A DNA stretch of 64,000 nucleotides from Algibacter_G agarivorans (GCF_039543245.1 NZ_BAABJJ010000039.1:117049-181048); one strand, 5' to 3'; positions 16,838 through 25,274 are shown, numbered from the stretch's first letter. Numbers and translations: made by a program. The notes: generated from the sequence alone by a model not told the origin.

Positions 16838-17830
16838 ATGAAATCATATACCATTGAAGAAATTAACGCCCTTTTAAAAGGTGAATTAATAGGAAGCACA
16901 ACCCAAAAAATTGAAGGTCCAGAACAATTACAAAATGCAAAGCACAGCCATATAACATTTATTGGAAGCACTAAATATATTAAGTATTGGGAAGGCTCAA
17001 AAGCATGTGCTGCAGTGGTAAATGATAACTTAACCGTAGAGCCAGGAGATAACCGGGCGTTAATTAAAGTGAAAAATGCCGATTTAGCGATGGCAACTAT
17101 TTTAGAACTTTTTAATCCGCCAGCACCAGAGTTTGAAACAGATATTCATCCAACAGCTGTTATTCACGAAAGTGCTACAATTGGGGAAGGCTGTAAAATT
17201 GGAGCAAATTGTTATGTAGGTAAAAATGTGGCTTTAGGAAACGGTGTGATTTTATACCCAAATGTTTGTGTTTTTGACGAAACGACCATTGGCGATAATA
17301 CCATAGCATGGTCTGGAACGGTTATTAGAGAACGTTGTATTATTGGTAGCCATTGTATTTTTCATACTAATGTGAGTATCGGCGCGGATGGTTTTGGATA
17401 TAGACCAAGTGATGATGGCAGAGGGTTGGTTAAAATACCTCAAATAGGAAATGTTGTTATTGGACATTATGTTGAAATTGGTGCCAACTCCTGTGTGGAT
17501 AGAGCCAAATTTAGCTCTACAATTATTGGAGATGGCTGTAAAATTGACAACCTTGTACAAATAGCACACAACAGTGTTATGGGGCGCTCATGTATAATGG
17601 CAGGGCATAGTGGACTTGCCGGCTCTGTAACTTTAGGCGATGGCGTTATTATTGGAGGTTCGGCTTCTATAAAAGACCACACCACCATACATTCTGGGGC
17701 TACCGTAGGTGCTGGTTCTGGTGTTATGGGCGATGTAAAAGCAGGCGAAACTGTTTTGGGATACCCTGCGCAAGATGCTAAAGCCATGTTGAAGCAATGG
17801 GTTGCGATGCGTAGATTGGTTAAAAAGTAA
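16838..17830 (+). CDS. lpxD: UDP-3-O-(3-hydroxyacyl)glucosamine N-acyltransferase
   Basis: A 330-residue left-handed beta-helix acyltransferase of lipid A synthesis. The N-terminal uridine-binding domain (about residues 1-100) is followed by hexapeptide repeats from about 105 to 300, such as IGEGCKIGANCYVG and IGDNTIAWSG. The catalytic His lies in QIAHNSVMGRS (about 243-253), and a second conserved His is in IMAGHSGLAGS. The C-terminal helix ends MRRLVKK. The length is close to E. coli LpxD. It stands as a single gene rather than in an lpx operon, ending at a bidirectional hairpin shared with the convergent TonB gene. Confidence 0.93.
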   Translation: MKSYTIEEINALLKGELIGSTTQKIEGPEQLQNAKHSHITFIGSTKYIKYWEGSKACAAVVNDNLTVEPGDNRALIKVKNADLAMATILELFNPPAPEFETDIHPTAVIHESATIGEGCKIGANCYVGKNVALGNGVILYPNVCVFDETTIGDNTIAWSGTVIRERCIIGSHCIFHTNVSIGADGFGYRPSDDGRGLVKIPQIGNVVIGHYVEIGANSCVDRAKFSSTIIGDGCKIDNLVQIAHNSVMGRSCIMAGHSGLAGSVTLGDGVIIGGSASIKDHTTIHSGATVGAGSGVMGDVKAGETVLGYPAQDAKAMLKQWVAMRRLVKK

Positions 17831-17934
17831 TAACTTGTTTCAGTATTAAAATGGAGCTTATATTTGTATGTAACGACATTTATAAAAACTATCCCACACC
17901 CTTTTAAAATCCTTATACCTTAATTGTATTACAT

Positions 17935-17974
17935 TGAAAGGCGGTTTTTAGAAATTTTCTAAAACCGCCTTTCA
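17935..17974. terminator. Bidirectional hairpin terminator between lpxD and tonB
   Basis: A long inverted repeat, tgaaaggcggttttt against aaaaccgcctttca plus agaaa/tttct, with one bulged base. It lies between the convergent genes and could stop transcription from both sides. Confidence 0.75.
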
Positions 17975-18005
17975 ACATTTATCTAAAACCGATGCCTACA
18001 TAACC

Positions 18006-18734
18006 CTATCCATCTAGAAGCTTGAAGAATATAGGTACAGCATACGCAACCTTTACAGGTCTACCACGTTGCCTACCAGGTTTCATTTGTGGTAACTTAC
18101 TAATAATCCGCTCTGCTTCTTTTTCCAAAATTTTATCTGGACCTCTAGAACGTATACCTGTTATGTGACCTGTTTTATCAATTACAAAAACAACTGAAAC
18201 ACGACCTTGAATACTTAAATCTAAAGCGGTTTGAGGATATGTAAAATGTGCTTTTACATGCTCCTGCATTTTTCTCTGAAAACAAGCTTTAGATTCTTTT
18301 TTGGATAAGCCTTCACAACCCGGAAAAACGGGCACATCTTCAATAACGGCAAATGCTACTTGTACATCTTCTTCAACCTCTTCTACTTCAACTTCGTCAA
18401 TTTCCACAATCCGCTCTTCAATAGCATCATCTTGACTTGTTTCTGTGCTTTCAATAACAGTTTCTTCTATCTCTTCTACGTCTTCAACAATTTGAATGGA
18501 CTCTTGAATAGCAACAGGAGGTGGCGGCGGTGGTGGCGTGTTTACATTAACAACGGGGATTTCTTCTTCAAACTCTTTCTCTACATCTAGAATATCTATA
18601 GCGACCTCTTCTTTTTCATAAGTCTTATACTCCAAACCTTGCCAAGACAAGAATAACATTAAATTAAGTCCGATAGCAAAGTAGATGCTGCTATTTCGAC
18701 CAATTTCCATTTTTGGGTTCTTTTTAGCTTCCAT
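18006..18734 (-). CDS. TonB energy-transducing protein
   Basis: A 242-residue inner-membrane anchored protein linking the proton motive force to outer-membrane receptors. One transmembrane helix lies at about residues 14-32 (IYFAIGLNLMLFLSW), then an acidic stretch, a run of seven prolines (about 66-72), a Glu/Val-rich spacer (about 75-135) and the C-terminal TonB domain with YPQTALDLSIQGRVSVVF (about 165-182) and the KPGRQRGRPVKVAYAVPIFF end. The spacer is acidic rather than the usual Pro-Lys repeat. No ExbB or ExbD gene is adjacent. Confidence 0.92.
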   Translation of the reverse strand: MEAKKNPKMEIGRNSSIYFAIGLNLMLFLSWQGLEYKTYEKEEVAIDILDVEKEFEEEIPVVNVNTPPPPPPPVAIQESIQIVEDVEEIEETVIESTETSQDDAIEERIVEIDEVEVEEVEEDVQVAFAVIEDVPVFPGCEGLSKKESKACFQRKMQEHVKAHFTYPQTALDLSIQGRVSVVFVIDKTGHITGIRSRGPDKILEKEAERIISKLPQMKPGRQRGRPVKVAYAVPIFFKLLDG

Positions 18735-18969
18735 GACTTATACTTTTTATACTACTAAAAGTATGAAATACAATAGATTATAACTATGATATTTGTCATA
18801 TCTGGCTTTGCTATGTCACTAGTAATATTGGCTTAATTACAATACCTGTGTCGATTAGATACTATCGGAAATAGTTTCCATATTAAAATCGATGTCATAC
18901 CATTATAGTTACATGGGATGACCAATATTCAAACCAAAATTTCAATAACAACTTAACAAACAATTAAAT

Positions 18970-18977
18970 TATCTTTG
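18970..18977 (+). promoter_or_regulatory. -7 box (TATCTTTG) of trmD
   Basis: It matches TAnnTTTG, 18 bases before the trmD ATG. There is no TTG at the -33 distance. The rest of the 18735-18970 spacer shows nothing I recognise. Confidence 0.45.
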
Positions 18978-18995
18978 CATTCTTAAAGAATTGCT

Positions 18996-19673
18996 ATGCG
19001 CATAGATATTATTACCGTTTTACCAGAATTACTTAAAAGTCCGTTTGAGGCTTCTATTTTAAAACGTGCCATTGATGCCGGTTTGGTTGAAGTCCATTTT
19101 CATAATTTAAGAGACTACACGACCGATAATTATAAATCTATTGACGACACCCAATTTGGCGGTGGGGCTGGTATGGTTATGATGGTTGAGCCTATTGATA
19201 AATGCATTTCGGCCCTAAAAGCTGAACGCGATTATGATGAAGTTATATATATGACTCCCGATGGCGAAACTCTTAAACAAGGAATTGCCAACCAACTCTC
19301 TTTAAAAGAAAACATGATTATTTTATGCGGACATTATAAAGGTGTGGACCAACGTGTACGCGACCATTTTATAACACGCGAAATATCTATTGGCGATTAT
19401 GTACTTTCTGGTGGTGAGCTGGGAGCTGCCGTACTTTGCGATGCTGTTATACGTTTAATACCAGGGGTGCTAGGCAATGAAACTTCCGCCCTAACCGACT
19501 CCTTTCAAGATGGTCTATTGGCACCTCCTATTTACACCAAACCAAGAGACTATAAAGGTTGGAAAGTACCAGAACTATTGTTTGGTGGTAATTTTCCTGA
19601 GATAGAAAAATGGCGTGAAGAACAAGCGTATTTAAGAACCAAAGCACGCAGACCCGATTTGTTGGACGACTAA
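18996..19673 (+). CDS. trmD: tRNA (guanine-37-N1)-methyltransferase
   Basis: A 225-residue SPOUT methyltransferase that makes m1G37 in tRNAs to prevent frameshifting. Visible family segments are MRIDIITVLPELL at the start, QFGGGAGMVMM (about residues 53-63), the trefoil-knot SAM site LCGHYKGVDQRV (about 110-121) and SIGDYVLSGGELGA (about 132-145). The length is typical. It is a single gene here, whereas many bacteria keep it with rplS, which in this window lies 4.4 kb downstream. The intervening island may have separated the two. Confidence 0.96.
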   Translation: MRIDIITVLPELLKSPFEASILKRAIDAGLVEVHFHNLRDYTTDNYKSIDDTQFGGGAGMVMMVEPIDKCISALKAERDYDEVIYMTPDGETLKQGIANQLSLKENMIILCGHYKGVDQRVRDHFITREISIGDYVLSGGELGAAVLCDAVIRLIPGVLGNETSALTDSFQDGLLAPPIYTKPRDYKGWKVPELLFGGNFPEIEKWREEQAYLRTKARRPDLLDD

Positions 19674-19895
19674 CCCTACAATACACTGACTTAGAGTCAA
19701 CTAAATTTCTATCACAAAAACATTAAAACGCTATAAAAACATCTGTGTTTTCAAACTACACCTTGTAAGAAAAATTAATTATCTTTACGCAATAACAGTG
19801 ACAAAAGACTTGTTATAGCCTGACATATTTATAGGATATGAGTAATAGAAGTTGCTATGTAACATGTTGTAAATAATGCCGAAAAACAGAACCTT

Positions 19896-20177
19896 ATGAA
19901 TGAACTTAGAAACGAAGAAAAGTTTTTGACCTTTATGAATAATAACGGACCAAAAGCGAAAAAGTCAAAAAACAACTATATTTCTTGGTTGAGATTTATT
20001 TCAACAAAATATAATATCGTAGACGACCAAATTACTCAAGAAAAAATTGACAGAGTTTCTGTAAATATTCAAAATACTTCAGACGACAGAAGTATTTATA
20101 ATACTCAAAAAGATGTTTCGAACATAAAATCCGCAATGAATAAATATTTGAAATTCGTGATTGCGACTAAAAAATAG
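19896..20177 (+). CDS. 93-residue orphan protein, possible remnant of a nuclease N-terminus
   Basis: A small, Asn/Lys-rich helical protein beginning MNELRNEEKFLTFMNNNGP and containing NYISWLRFISTKYN (about residues 28-41), with an end rich in Lys. It resembles, from memory, a helical N-terminal domain found in front of restriction or HNH endonucleases. No catalytic motif is present, so it may be a truncated relic. It lies between an inverted repeat half (19851-19870) and the hairpin element that begins at 20280. Function unknown. Confidence 0.5.
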   Translation: MNELRNEEKFLTFMNNNGPKAKKSKNNYISWLRFISTKYNIVDDQITQEKIDRVSVNIQNTSDDRSIYNTQKDVSNIKSAMNKYLKFVIATKK

Positions 20178-20510
20178 AATTCATTTTTAGAGAATTAACC
20201 GATATATTAAAAATAAACGGAATTAACTCACGGATACGGAAAATATTCAAACGGAATAATAAAAAGAAAAGCACTATTTACAACAATGTATAAAGTAATT
20301 GCTCAATTTTGGGCTTACCCAAAGGTCGTTGCAAGTTTACTACGTCTGATTTTCCTGCGGAAAATCCTCGCACGTAAACTCGCAACTATTATACGAGACC
20401 GTTGGCTTAATTTAAAGAACAACATTCCGAATTAAAAAATTTAAGGAATGACTGAATAGAAATTTTATTTTAAATTTGACATTATTTAAACTTTAAGTAC
20501 AAAAAACAGA
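20178..20510. other. Intergenic region between the orphan gene and the methyltransferase
   Basis: The middle of this 333-base spacer is the hairpin element at 20280-20405. The rest is AT-rich with no recognisable gene. The last 100 bases are the only room for a promoter of the methyltransferase, and no clear TAnnTTTG box is seen close to its start. Confidence 0.6.
20280..20405. repeat. Cassette-like hairpin element (attC-like or other structured repeat)
   Basis: The element begins ACAACAATGTATAA and ends TTATACGAGACCGTTGG, giving imperfect outer inverted ends. Inside are a perfect hairpin TTTGGG-CTTA-CCCAAA (20308-20323) and a second one with arms at 20328-20340 and 20374-20386 (12 of 13 paired), enclosing GATTTTCC-tgc-GGAAAATC (20348-20366). 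A related inverted half site, gttgctatgtaacatgttgt, lies at 19851-19870 on the other side of the orphan gene. I recall similar sequences beside acquired genes in other Bacteroidetes. Integron core sites (GTTRRRY) do not fit exactly. Confidence 0.55.
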
Positions 20511-21338
20511 TTGAAAGAACTAACAACTATCATAGATAAACAAGCTAAACCATTTCTACGTTGGGCAGGAGGGAAAAAATGGTTGCTAAAATATCTTGAA
20601 AATATGATAGAAATGGATAAGTACAATGCTTATCACGAACCATTTATTGGTGGTGGATCTGTCTTTTTTAAATTTTCACCAAAAACTTCATTTATTTCAG
20701 ACTCTAACGAATGGTTAATTGAAACTTACAATTCAATTAAAGAAAACCCAACTGAGATAATTAAATACCTTGAAAAATTCTCGAAAGAAAAAGAAGATTA
20801 CTACAAAATAAGAGGAAGAAACTATACAAATCAATTTAAAAAATCTGCACAATTTATTTATCTCAATCAAATGTCTTTTAACGGAATTTTTAGAGTAAAT
20901 TTAAGTGGCAAATACAATGTTCCATACGGAAATAGAAGTAAATATAATTTTGATTGTGAAAATATAATTTCTGTTAGTTCAGCATTAAAAAATACGAAAA
21001 TTAAACATTCTGACTTTTCAAATACAATTGACAATGTTAAAAAAGGAGATTTAGTATTTTTAGATCCACCATACACAATTACTCATAATCTAAATGGTTT
21101 TGTTCAATATAACCAAAAAATATTTTCACTTGAAGATCAGTATAAACTTGCTGAAATGATCCAAGAAATAAAAAACAAAGAAGCTTTTTATATTTTAACC
21201 AATGCTGCACATAAAAAAGTTAAAGAAATATTTGACGATACTGATACTTTATTGGAAATATCAAGAGCAAGTGTTATTGGTGGTAAAGGAGCAAAAAGAG
21301 GAAAATATTCAGAATATTTATTTACAAATATTATATAA
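20511..21338 (+). CDS. D12-class DNA adenine N6-methyltransferase (Dam/DpnII-like)
   Basis: A 275-residue alpha-class (D12) adenine methyltransferase. The N-terminal FLRWAGGKKWLL (about residues 15-26) and EPFIGGGSVFF (about 43-53) form the SAM site, and catalytic DPPY is at 185-188. LSGKYNVPYGNRSKYNF (about 131-147) matches the Dam-type target-recognition segment, hinting at a GATC-like target, but specificity is not proven. The start is a TTG codon. An alternative start downstream would cut the SAM motif, so TTG is preferred. The gene ends three bases before the next, so the two are probably one operon. The DNA is more A-rich than the flanking housekeeping genes, consistent with acquisition. 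Confidence 0.92.
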   Translation: MKELTTIIDKQAKPFLRWAGGKKWLLKYLENMIEMDKYNAYHEPFIGGGSVFFKFSPKTSFISDSNEWLIETYNSIKENPTEIIKYLEKFSKEKEDYYKIRGRNYTNQFKKSAQFIYLNQMSFNGIFRVNLSGKYNVPYGNRSKYNFDCENIISVSSALKNTKIKHSDFSNTIDNVKKGDLVFLDPPYTITHNLNGFVQYNQKIFSLEDQYKLAEMIQEIKNKEAFYILTNAAHKKVKEIFDDTDTLLEISRASVIGGKGAKRGKYSEYLFTNII

Positions 21339-21341
21339 TTT

Positions 21342-23690
21342 ATGGCATTTTTAAAACAGTTCCAAGTTGAGGAAATAAAAGAGAAACTTGTAAATGATGC
21401 ATCAAGATTAGGTAAATTATATAAAGCTAAAAAAAGTGAATATCAACATTTAAGTGTTGATCATTCTTTAGTTGATGGATATTTAAAAGAAGGTTGGGAA
21501 ACAGAAGGAAAACCTTTAAAAACAAAAACAAAAATTCGAAAATCAAAAATTCATTCTAAAAAATTTGAAGATGATATTTGGTGTCAATTTTACAATTTAG
21601 GTTATAGAACATTAAATTTTGATGAAAATTTCATTTTACCCTTTTCAAAAAATGAAGAAGATAAAAAACAGATTGACATTATTGCTGTAAATGACGAAAC
21701 GATTTTATTAGTAGAATGTAAGTCAAGTGAAAAATTAAAAAAAGCACCTTCTTTCAAAGATGAATTTGATGTATTAGGACACAGAATCAATGGGTTTAAA
21801 AAAGCCTTAAAACAAATATTCGGATCAGATAAAAAAATAAAATACATTTTTGCAACTCGTAATCTGAGAATCAATACTGATAGTGAAGATCTAAAAAGAC
21901 TTGAAAACACAAATTCACTTTATTATAACAACAATACTTATGAATACGTCAATAATTTAATTAAGAATTATAAAAATGCGTCTTTTTATCAATTTTTAGG
22001 TTTAGTGTTTAAAAATGAAATCATAAATTTAAATAAAATAGAAATCCCAGCTGTAAATGGAAAAATGGGAATGAAAGATTATTTTATGTTTTCAATAGAA
22101 CCATCTTTACTATTAAAAATGGGATTTATCTTGCATAGAACAAGAGCAAACGAATCTGAATTTCCAACATACCAACGTCTTTTGGTTCCAAGTCGTCTAA
22201 AAGGAATTACAAAATTCATAGATGATGGCGGTTATTTTCCAAACTCTATAATTATAAATTTCAATACAAAAAAGAATAAAATTAAATTTGAACCTCATTC
22301 TAAAAATGGAATTTCAAACTCAAGAACAGGAATGCTGAAAATTCCTAATGCTTATGGAATTGCATATATTATTGATGGTCAACATAGAGTTTATGGCTAT
22401 GCCAATTCTGAGTATGTAGATACAAATACAATTCCAGTTGTTGCTTTTAATGGTCTTGATTCAATTGAACAACTTGAAATATTTATGGACATTAACCAAA
22501 ATCAAAAAGCGGTAAGTCCAAGTTTGAGATTAGATTTAGAAGAAGATTTATATTGGGATTCAGATAGAGCAGATTCTCGTTTAAAAGCATTAAGATCTTC
22601 AATAATTAAAAAATTAGGAAACTCAGAATCAAGTCCGTTATTTAACAAGATTTCTGTTGGAGAAGACAAAGCAATTTTAACTTTTAAACCTTTTACAACG
22701 GCTCTTGCGAATTCTGGACTTTTACCAAGTGCTAAAGGAAATAAGTATAATGAAGATTCTTTAGTTGGTAGCTTATATGACACAAACAATCAAGATCATA
22801 ATCAAGAAATGAATAGGGCAAAAGCAAAAATTGTCGATTATATAATTCATTGTTATGATTTTGTTGAGCAAAACTATCCAAAAATTTATAATAGAGATAA
22901 ATATTTTATTGTATCAAATAGAGGAACATTTGCCTTCATATCTTTAGTTGGAGACTTAAACAAGTTTGAGACTGAAAAAAACGACTTAAATAAAAACACA
23001 AAATCGTCTGATCGTTTTGAAACCATCAAACCTTACTTGAAAAGTTTATTTGATAATCTTAGTAAATTATCAGCCGAAGAAGAAGAAAAACAGCTTACGC
23101 TTTTAGGTGCAGGTGCTGACACAAAATGGTTGCGATATTTTCAAACATTTGTAAATACAGCTCATCCTGAATATAATCCACCTGAATTAATAGATTGGAA
23201 AGAACGTCAGAATGAAGTATATCAAAGTGACGGGAGAAAATACATTAAAGAAGTTGAACGATTTATGAAAAAGAGAATTCTTAAAAATCTTAAAATATTA
23301 TTTAAAGATAATTGGGAATTAGAAATTGAAACAATACAGTCAGCTTGCCAACTTAGAGCAAATGCAGAAAATAAAAAAAACTACAAAGACGGAATAAACA
23401 AAAGAGTTGAATGGACTGAAATGTTCAGTATTACTGACTATAAAGTCCTTCTTGAAAAATATTGGTCTAAAAAACCAGAACCCATGATAGATGATTTTAT
23501 AACTTTTGAAAAAACTTTTTCAATAGACATTGGATTAGGCAAAAACAAAAAGGATGTTTTGAAATGGATTTCATATTTCAATTCATACCGAAATCAATTA
23601 GCTCACGAAGGATCTAAAAATAAAGGGATAAACAAAAAAGAAGTTGGCGAATTGAAGACTATTTATGATCATTTCTTCAATAAAAACTAA
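21342..23690 (+). CDS. Three-domain protein: PD-(D/E)xK nuclease-like, DGQHR domain, C-terminal HEPN-like
   Basis: A 782-residue cytoplasmic protein. Residues about 75-180 look like a Mrr-type PD-(D/E)xK nuclease: Glu76 in FEDDIW, Asp112 in IDIIAV and ECK at 125-127. Residues about 240-480 carry the DGQHR signature (345-349) and the FMDINQNQKAVSPSLR segment typical of DndB-like DGQHR proteins. The C-terminal 100 residues resemble an Swt1-type HEPN domain, with FNSYRNQLAHEG giving Arg750-x4-His755, a possible RNase motif. It follows the methyltransferase by three bases. A modification-linked restriction or abortive defence role is inferred. The domain calls rest on motifs only. Confidence 0.8.
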   Translation: MAFLKQFQVEEIKEKLVNDASRLGKLYKAKKSEYQHLSVDHSLVDGYLKEGWETEGKPLKTKTKIRKSKIHSKKFEDDIWCQFYNLGYRTLNFDENFILPFSKNEEDKKQIDIIAVNDETILLVECKSSEKLKKAPSFKDEFDVLGHRINGFKKALKQIFGSDKKIKYIFATRNLRINTDSEDLKRLENTNSLYYNNNTYEYVNNLIKNYKNASFYQFLGLVFKNEIINLNKIEIPAVNGKMGMKDYFMFSIEPSLLLKMGFILHRTRANESEFPTYQRLLVPSRLKGITKFIDDGGYFPNSIIINFNTKKNKIKFEPHSKNGISNSRTGMLKIPNAYGIAYIIDGQHRVYGYANSEYVDTNTIPVVAFNGLDSIEQLEIFMDINQNQKAVSPSLRLDLEEDLYWDSDRADSRLKALRSSIIKKLGNSESSPLFNKISVGEDKAILTFKPFTTALANSGLLPSAKGNKYNEDSLVGSLYDTNNQDHNQEMNRAKAKIVDYIIHCYDFVEQNYPKIYNRDKYFIVSNRGTFAFISLVGDLNKFETEKNDLNKNTKSSDRFETIKPYLKSLFDNLSKLSAEEEEKQLTLLGAGADTKWLRYFQTFVNTAHPEYNPPELIDWKERQNEVYQSDGRKYIKEVERFMKKRILKNLKILFKDNWELEIETIQSACQLRANAENKKNYKDGINKRVEWTEMFSITDYKVLLEKYWSKKPEPMIDDFITFEKTFSIDIGLGKNKKDVLKWISYFNSYRNQLAHEGSKNKGINKKEVGELKTIYDHFFNKN

Positions 23691-23772
23691 GTCCAACAAA
23701 GTCCTGTGGTAAAAAACAAGTAAAAAGCACTTAATTTTTCGCTAAAGCACTTCTATAGCTATCATCATAAAT

Positions 23773-23885
23773 TAACCCCGATTTTGCAATTGCAAATGCC
23801 TGTTTTAATAGCACCTGTTAAGGATAAAAGCGGCATCCTTTTTTGAGGTAGTAGAAAAAAATATAGCCTTTCGGCTTTGCACAAG
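23773..23885 (+). ncRNA. Possible conserved flavobacterial intergenic RNA or terminator element
   Basis: The run taaccccgat, then agcggcatccttttt, then aaaaaaatatagcc and a short stem agcc-tttc-ggct resembles, from memory, a dispersed intergenic element of Flavobacteriia (ccccgat ... agcggcatcc ... atagc). The paired T-rich and A-rich runs could fold. It might belong to the Flavo-1 RNA family, which I could not verify. The strand follows the recalled consensus. Confidence 0.3.
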
Positions 23886-23980
23886 ATAAACTACTAGCCT
23901 GACTTTTTGCGAACTATAAACGTCATTTAAACCCTTAAAATCGTTACAAAAAGAAACAGCATAAAAAACATAATTATTAA

Positions 23981-24010
23981 TTGTGCATTCTTAATTATTA
24001 ATTATATTTG
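23981..24010 (+). promoter_or_regulatory. Promoter TTG-N19-TATATTTG of rplS
   Basis: TTG at 23981-23983 and TATATTTG at 24003-24010 are 19 bases apart, an exact Bacteroidetes promoter. The leader is about 70 bases and contains a small accc/gggt stem (24012-24025), which could be a regulatory leader of the ribosomal protein gene. Confidence 0.8.
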
Positions 24011-24084
24011 CACCCAATTTCGGGTTAACCTCTGGCGAGAATCGTGAATGTTGTTCTGAATTAATTATAATTAAATATAAAGAT

Positions 24085-24435
24085 ATGGAATCTTTAGTAA
24101 AATTTGTACAAGACGAGTTTGTAACAAAAAAAGAATTTCCGGAATTTGGAGCTGGAGATACAATTACTGTGTTCTACGAAATTAAAGAGGGTAGCAAAAC
24201 GCGTACTCAGTTTTTTAGAGGTGTAGTAATTCAAAGAAGAGGGTCTGGATCATCAGAAACTTTTACAATTAGAAAAATGTCTGGATCTATTGGTGTAGAG
24301 CGTATCTTCCCAATAAACTTACCAGCATTACAAAAAATAGAAGTTAACAAACGTGGTAAAGTACGTAGAGCAAGAATCTACTACTTTAGAGGTCTTACTG
24401 GTAAAAAAGCCAGAATTACTGAACGTAGACGTTAA
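24085..24435 (+). CDS. rplS: 50S ribosomal protein L19
   Basis: A 116-residue large-subunit protein at the 30S-50S interface. Typical features are the N-terminal helix MESLVKFVQDEF, FPEFGAGDTITVFYEI (about residues 18-33), the GVVIQRRGSGSSETFTIRK core (about 47-65), GVERIFPI (about 71-78) and a basic C-terminus. The length is usual for the family. It is monocistronic, with its own promoter and a perfect hairpin terminator. Confidence 0.98.
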   Translation: MESLVKFVQDEFVTKKEFPEFGAGDTITVFYEIKEGSKTRTQFFRGVVIQRRGSGSSETFTIRKMSGSIGVERIFPINLPALQKIEVNKRGKVRRARIYYFRGLTGKKARITERRR

Positions 24436-24463
24436 TAACCATACACCTGCAATTGCAGTGTTT

Positions 24464-24494
24464 AAAAGCCTTGAGATATCTCAAGGCTTTTTTT
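24464..24494 (+). terminator. Rho-independent terminator after rplS
   Basis: Perfect 14-base-arm inverted repeat aaaagccttgagat/atctcaaggctttt followed by a T run. Confidence 0.93.
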
Positions 24495-24892
24495 GTTAAC
24501 AAAAGTTAATAACCCTAGTTTATAAACTGTTGATATCTAAAGGCTTGAAAATTTTGCGCTTTCGAATTATGATAGTATTTTAGTAAAAGAAATAATAACA
24601 ACATCGGTTGGTTTCACTTAAAAAATGAATTTATATTATGTTCTAAATGAGGTAACGTTCTTATACATAATTGTTTTTTGAGGTTTGACAGCTACCGTGT
24701 ATTTTCATGTGTATGCCTAAGACCATAACATTATAAAAAGTACCATATGTACAAGCAATTGGAAACTAGAATAATGTAAAGCTTAAAAATTAACAGATAA
24801 CGAAAGTGTATGTTATAATAAGAGCAATGCTAATAACAAATTAACGCGTCAGCGATGAGGGAGTTAAAAGCATCAAGAAAAACAATTAAACG
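24495..24892. other. Intergenic region before the structured-RNA candidate, no gene seen
   Basis: No protein-like open frame and no tRNA are visible. An 18-codon frame at about 24625-24681 ends near a run of T and has no supporting features. A promoter for the downstream terminator-bearing transcript should lie here or further right, but no convincing TTG-N19-TAnnTTTG pair was found. Confidence 0.5.
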
Positions 24893-25092
24893 GAAACATA
24901 TAAGTAATAGGTCAATACATTTTGAAAATTACAAGTATGTTTCTATTGAAATAACAGCACTTGAATTGAAAAGATTTAGATGAAAATTCAAAATCGATTT
25001 AGTAGTAATACTAATTAGATCATGTTACGTTATTTCAAAGAAAGCCATATCAAAGGAGATTTAGTTCTGCAGTGATATGGCTTTTGTTTTTT
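24893..25092 (+). ncRNA. Candidate structured noncoding RNA ending in a strong terminator
   Basis: Several inverted repeats are stacked: gaaacata...gtaat (24893-24908) against attac...tatgtttc (24929-24943); ttgaaataac (24946-24955) against gttatttcaa (25029-25038), ten perfect pairs; inside it ttgaatt/aattcaa and ttagta/tactaa; then a perfect 11-base terminator stem. rplS already has its own terminator and icd starts 180 bases later, so a separate transcript should end here. The 5' end is not defined. No known RNA family is recognised. Confidence 0.45.
25041..25092 (+). terminator. Rho-independent terminator of an unassigned transcript
   Basis: aaagccatatc (25041-25051) pairs perfectly with gatatggcttt (25074-25084), followed by a T-rich run. 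No coding gene ends just upstream. Confidence 0.85.
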
Positions 25093-25274
25093 ATTAAATT
25101 ACCACCCATACTATACATTTCTGATTATCTATTAAAACTTAAGCTGTTGTATCTTTTTCACTAAATAATTAAACATTTTTAAAAGTCAATTTTTGTATAT
25201 TCGCGTCGCGAAAACGTTATCGTTTACCGTTTTCCTTATATAGCTAAATAATAAACAAAAAAAAACTGACGAGA

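Noticed and set aside
20280..20405. True integron attC site
   Set aside because: The end sequences do not match the GTTRRRY core, and no integrase gene is in the window. Kept only as a cassette-like element.
24625..24681. 18-codon leader peptide between rplS and icd
   Set aside because: No ribosome binding site, no codon features and no regulated gene directly after it.
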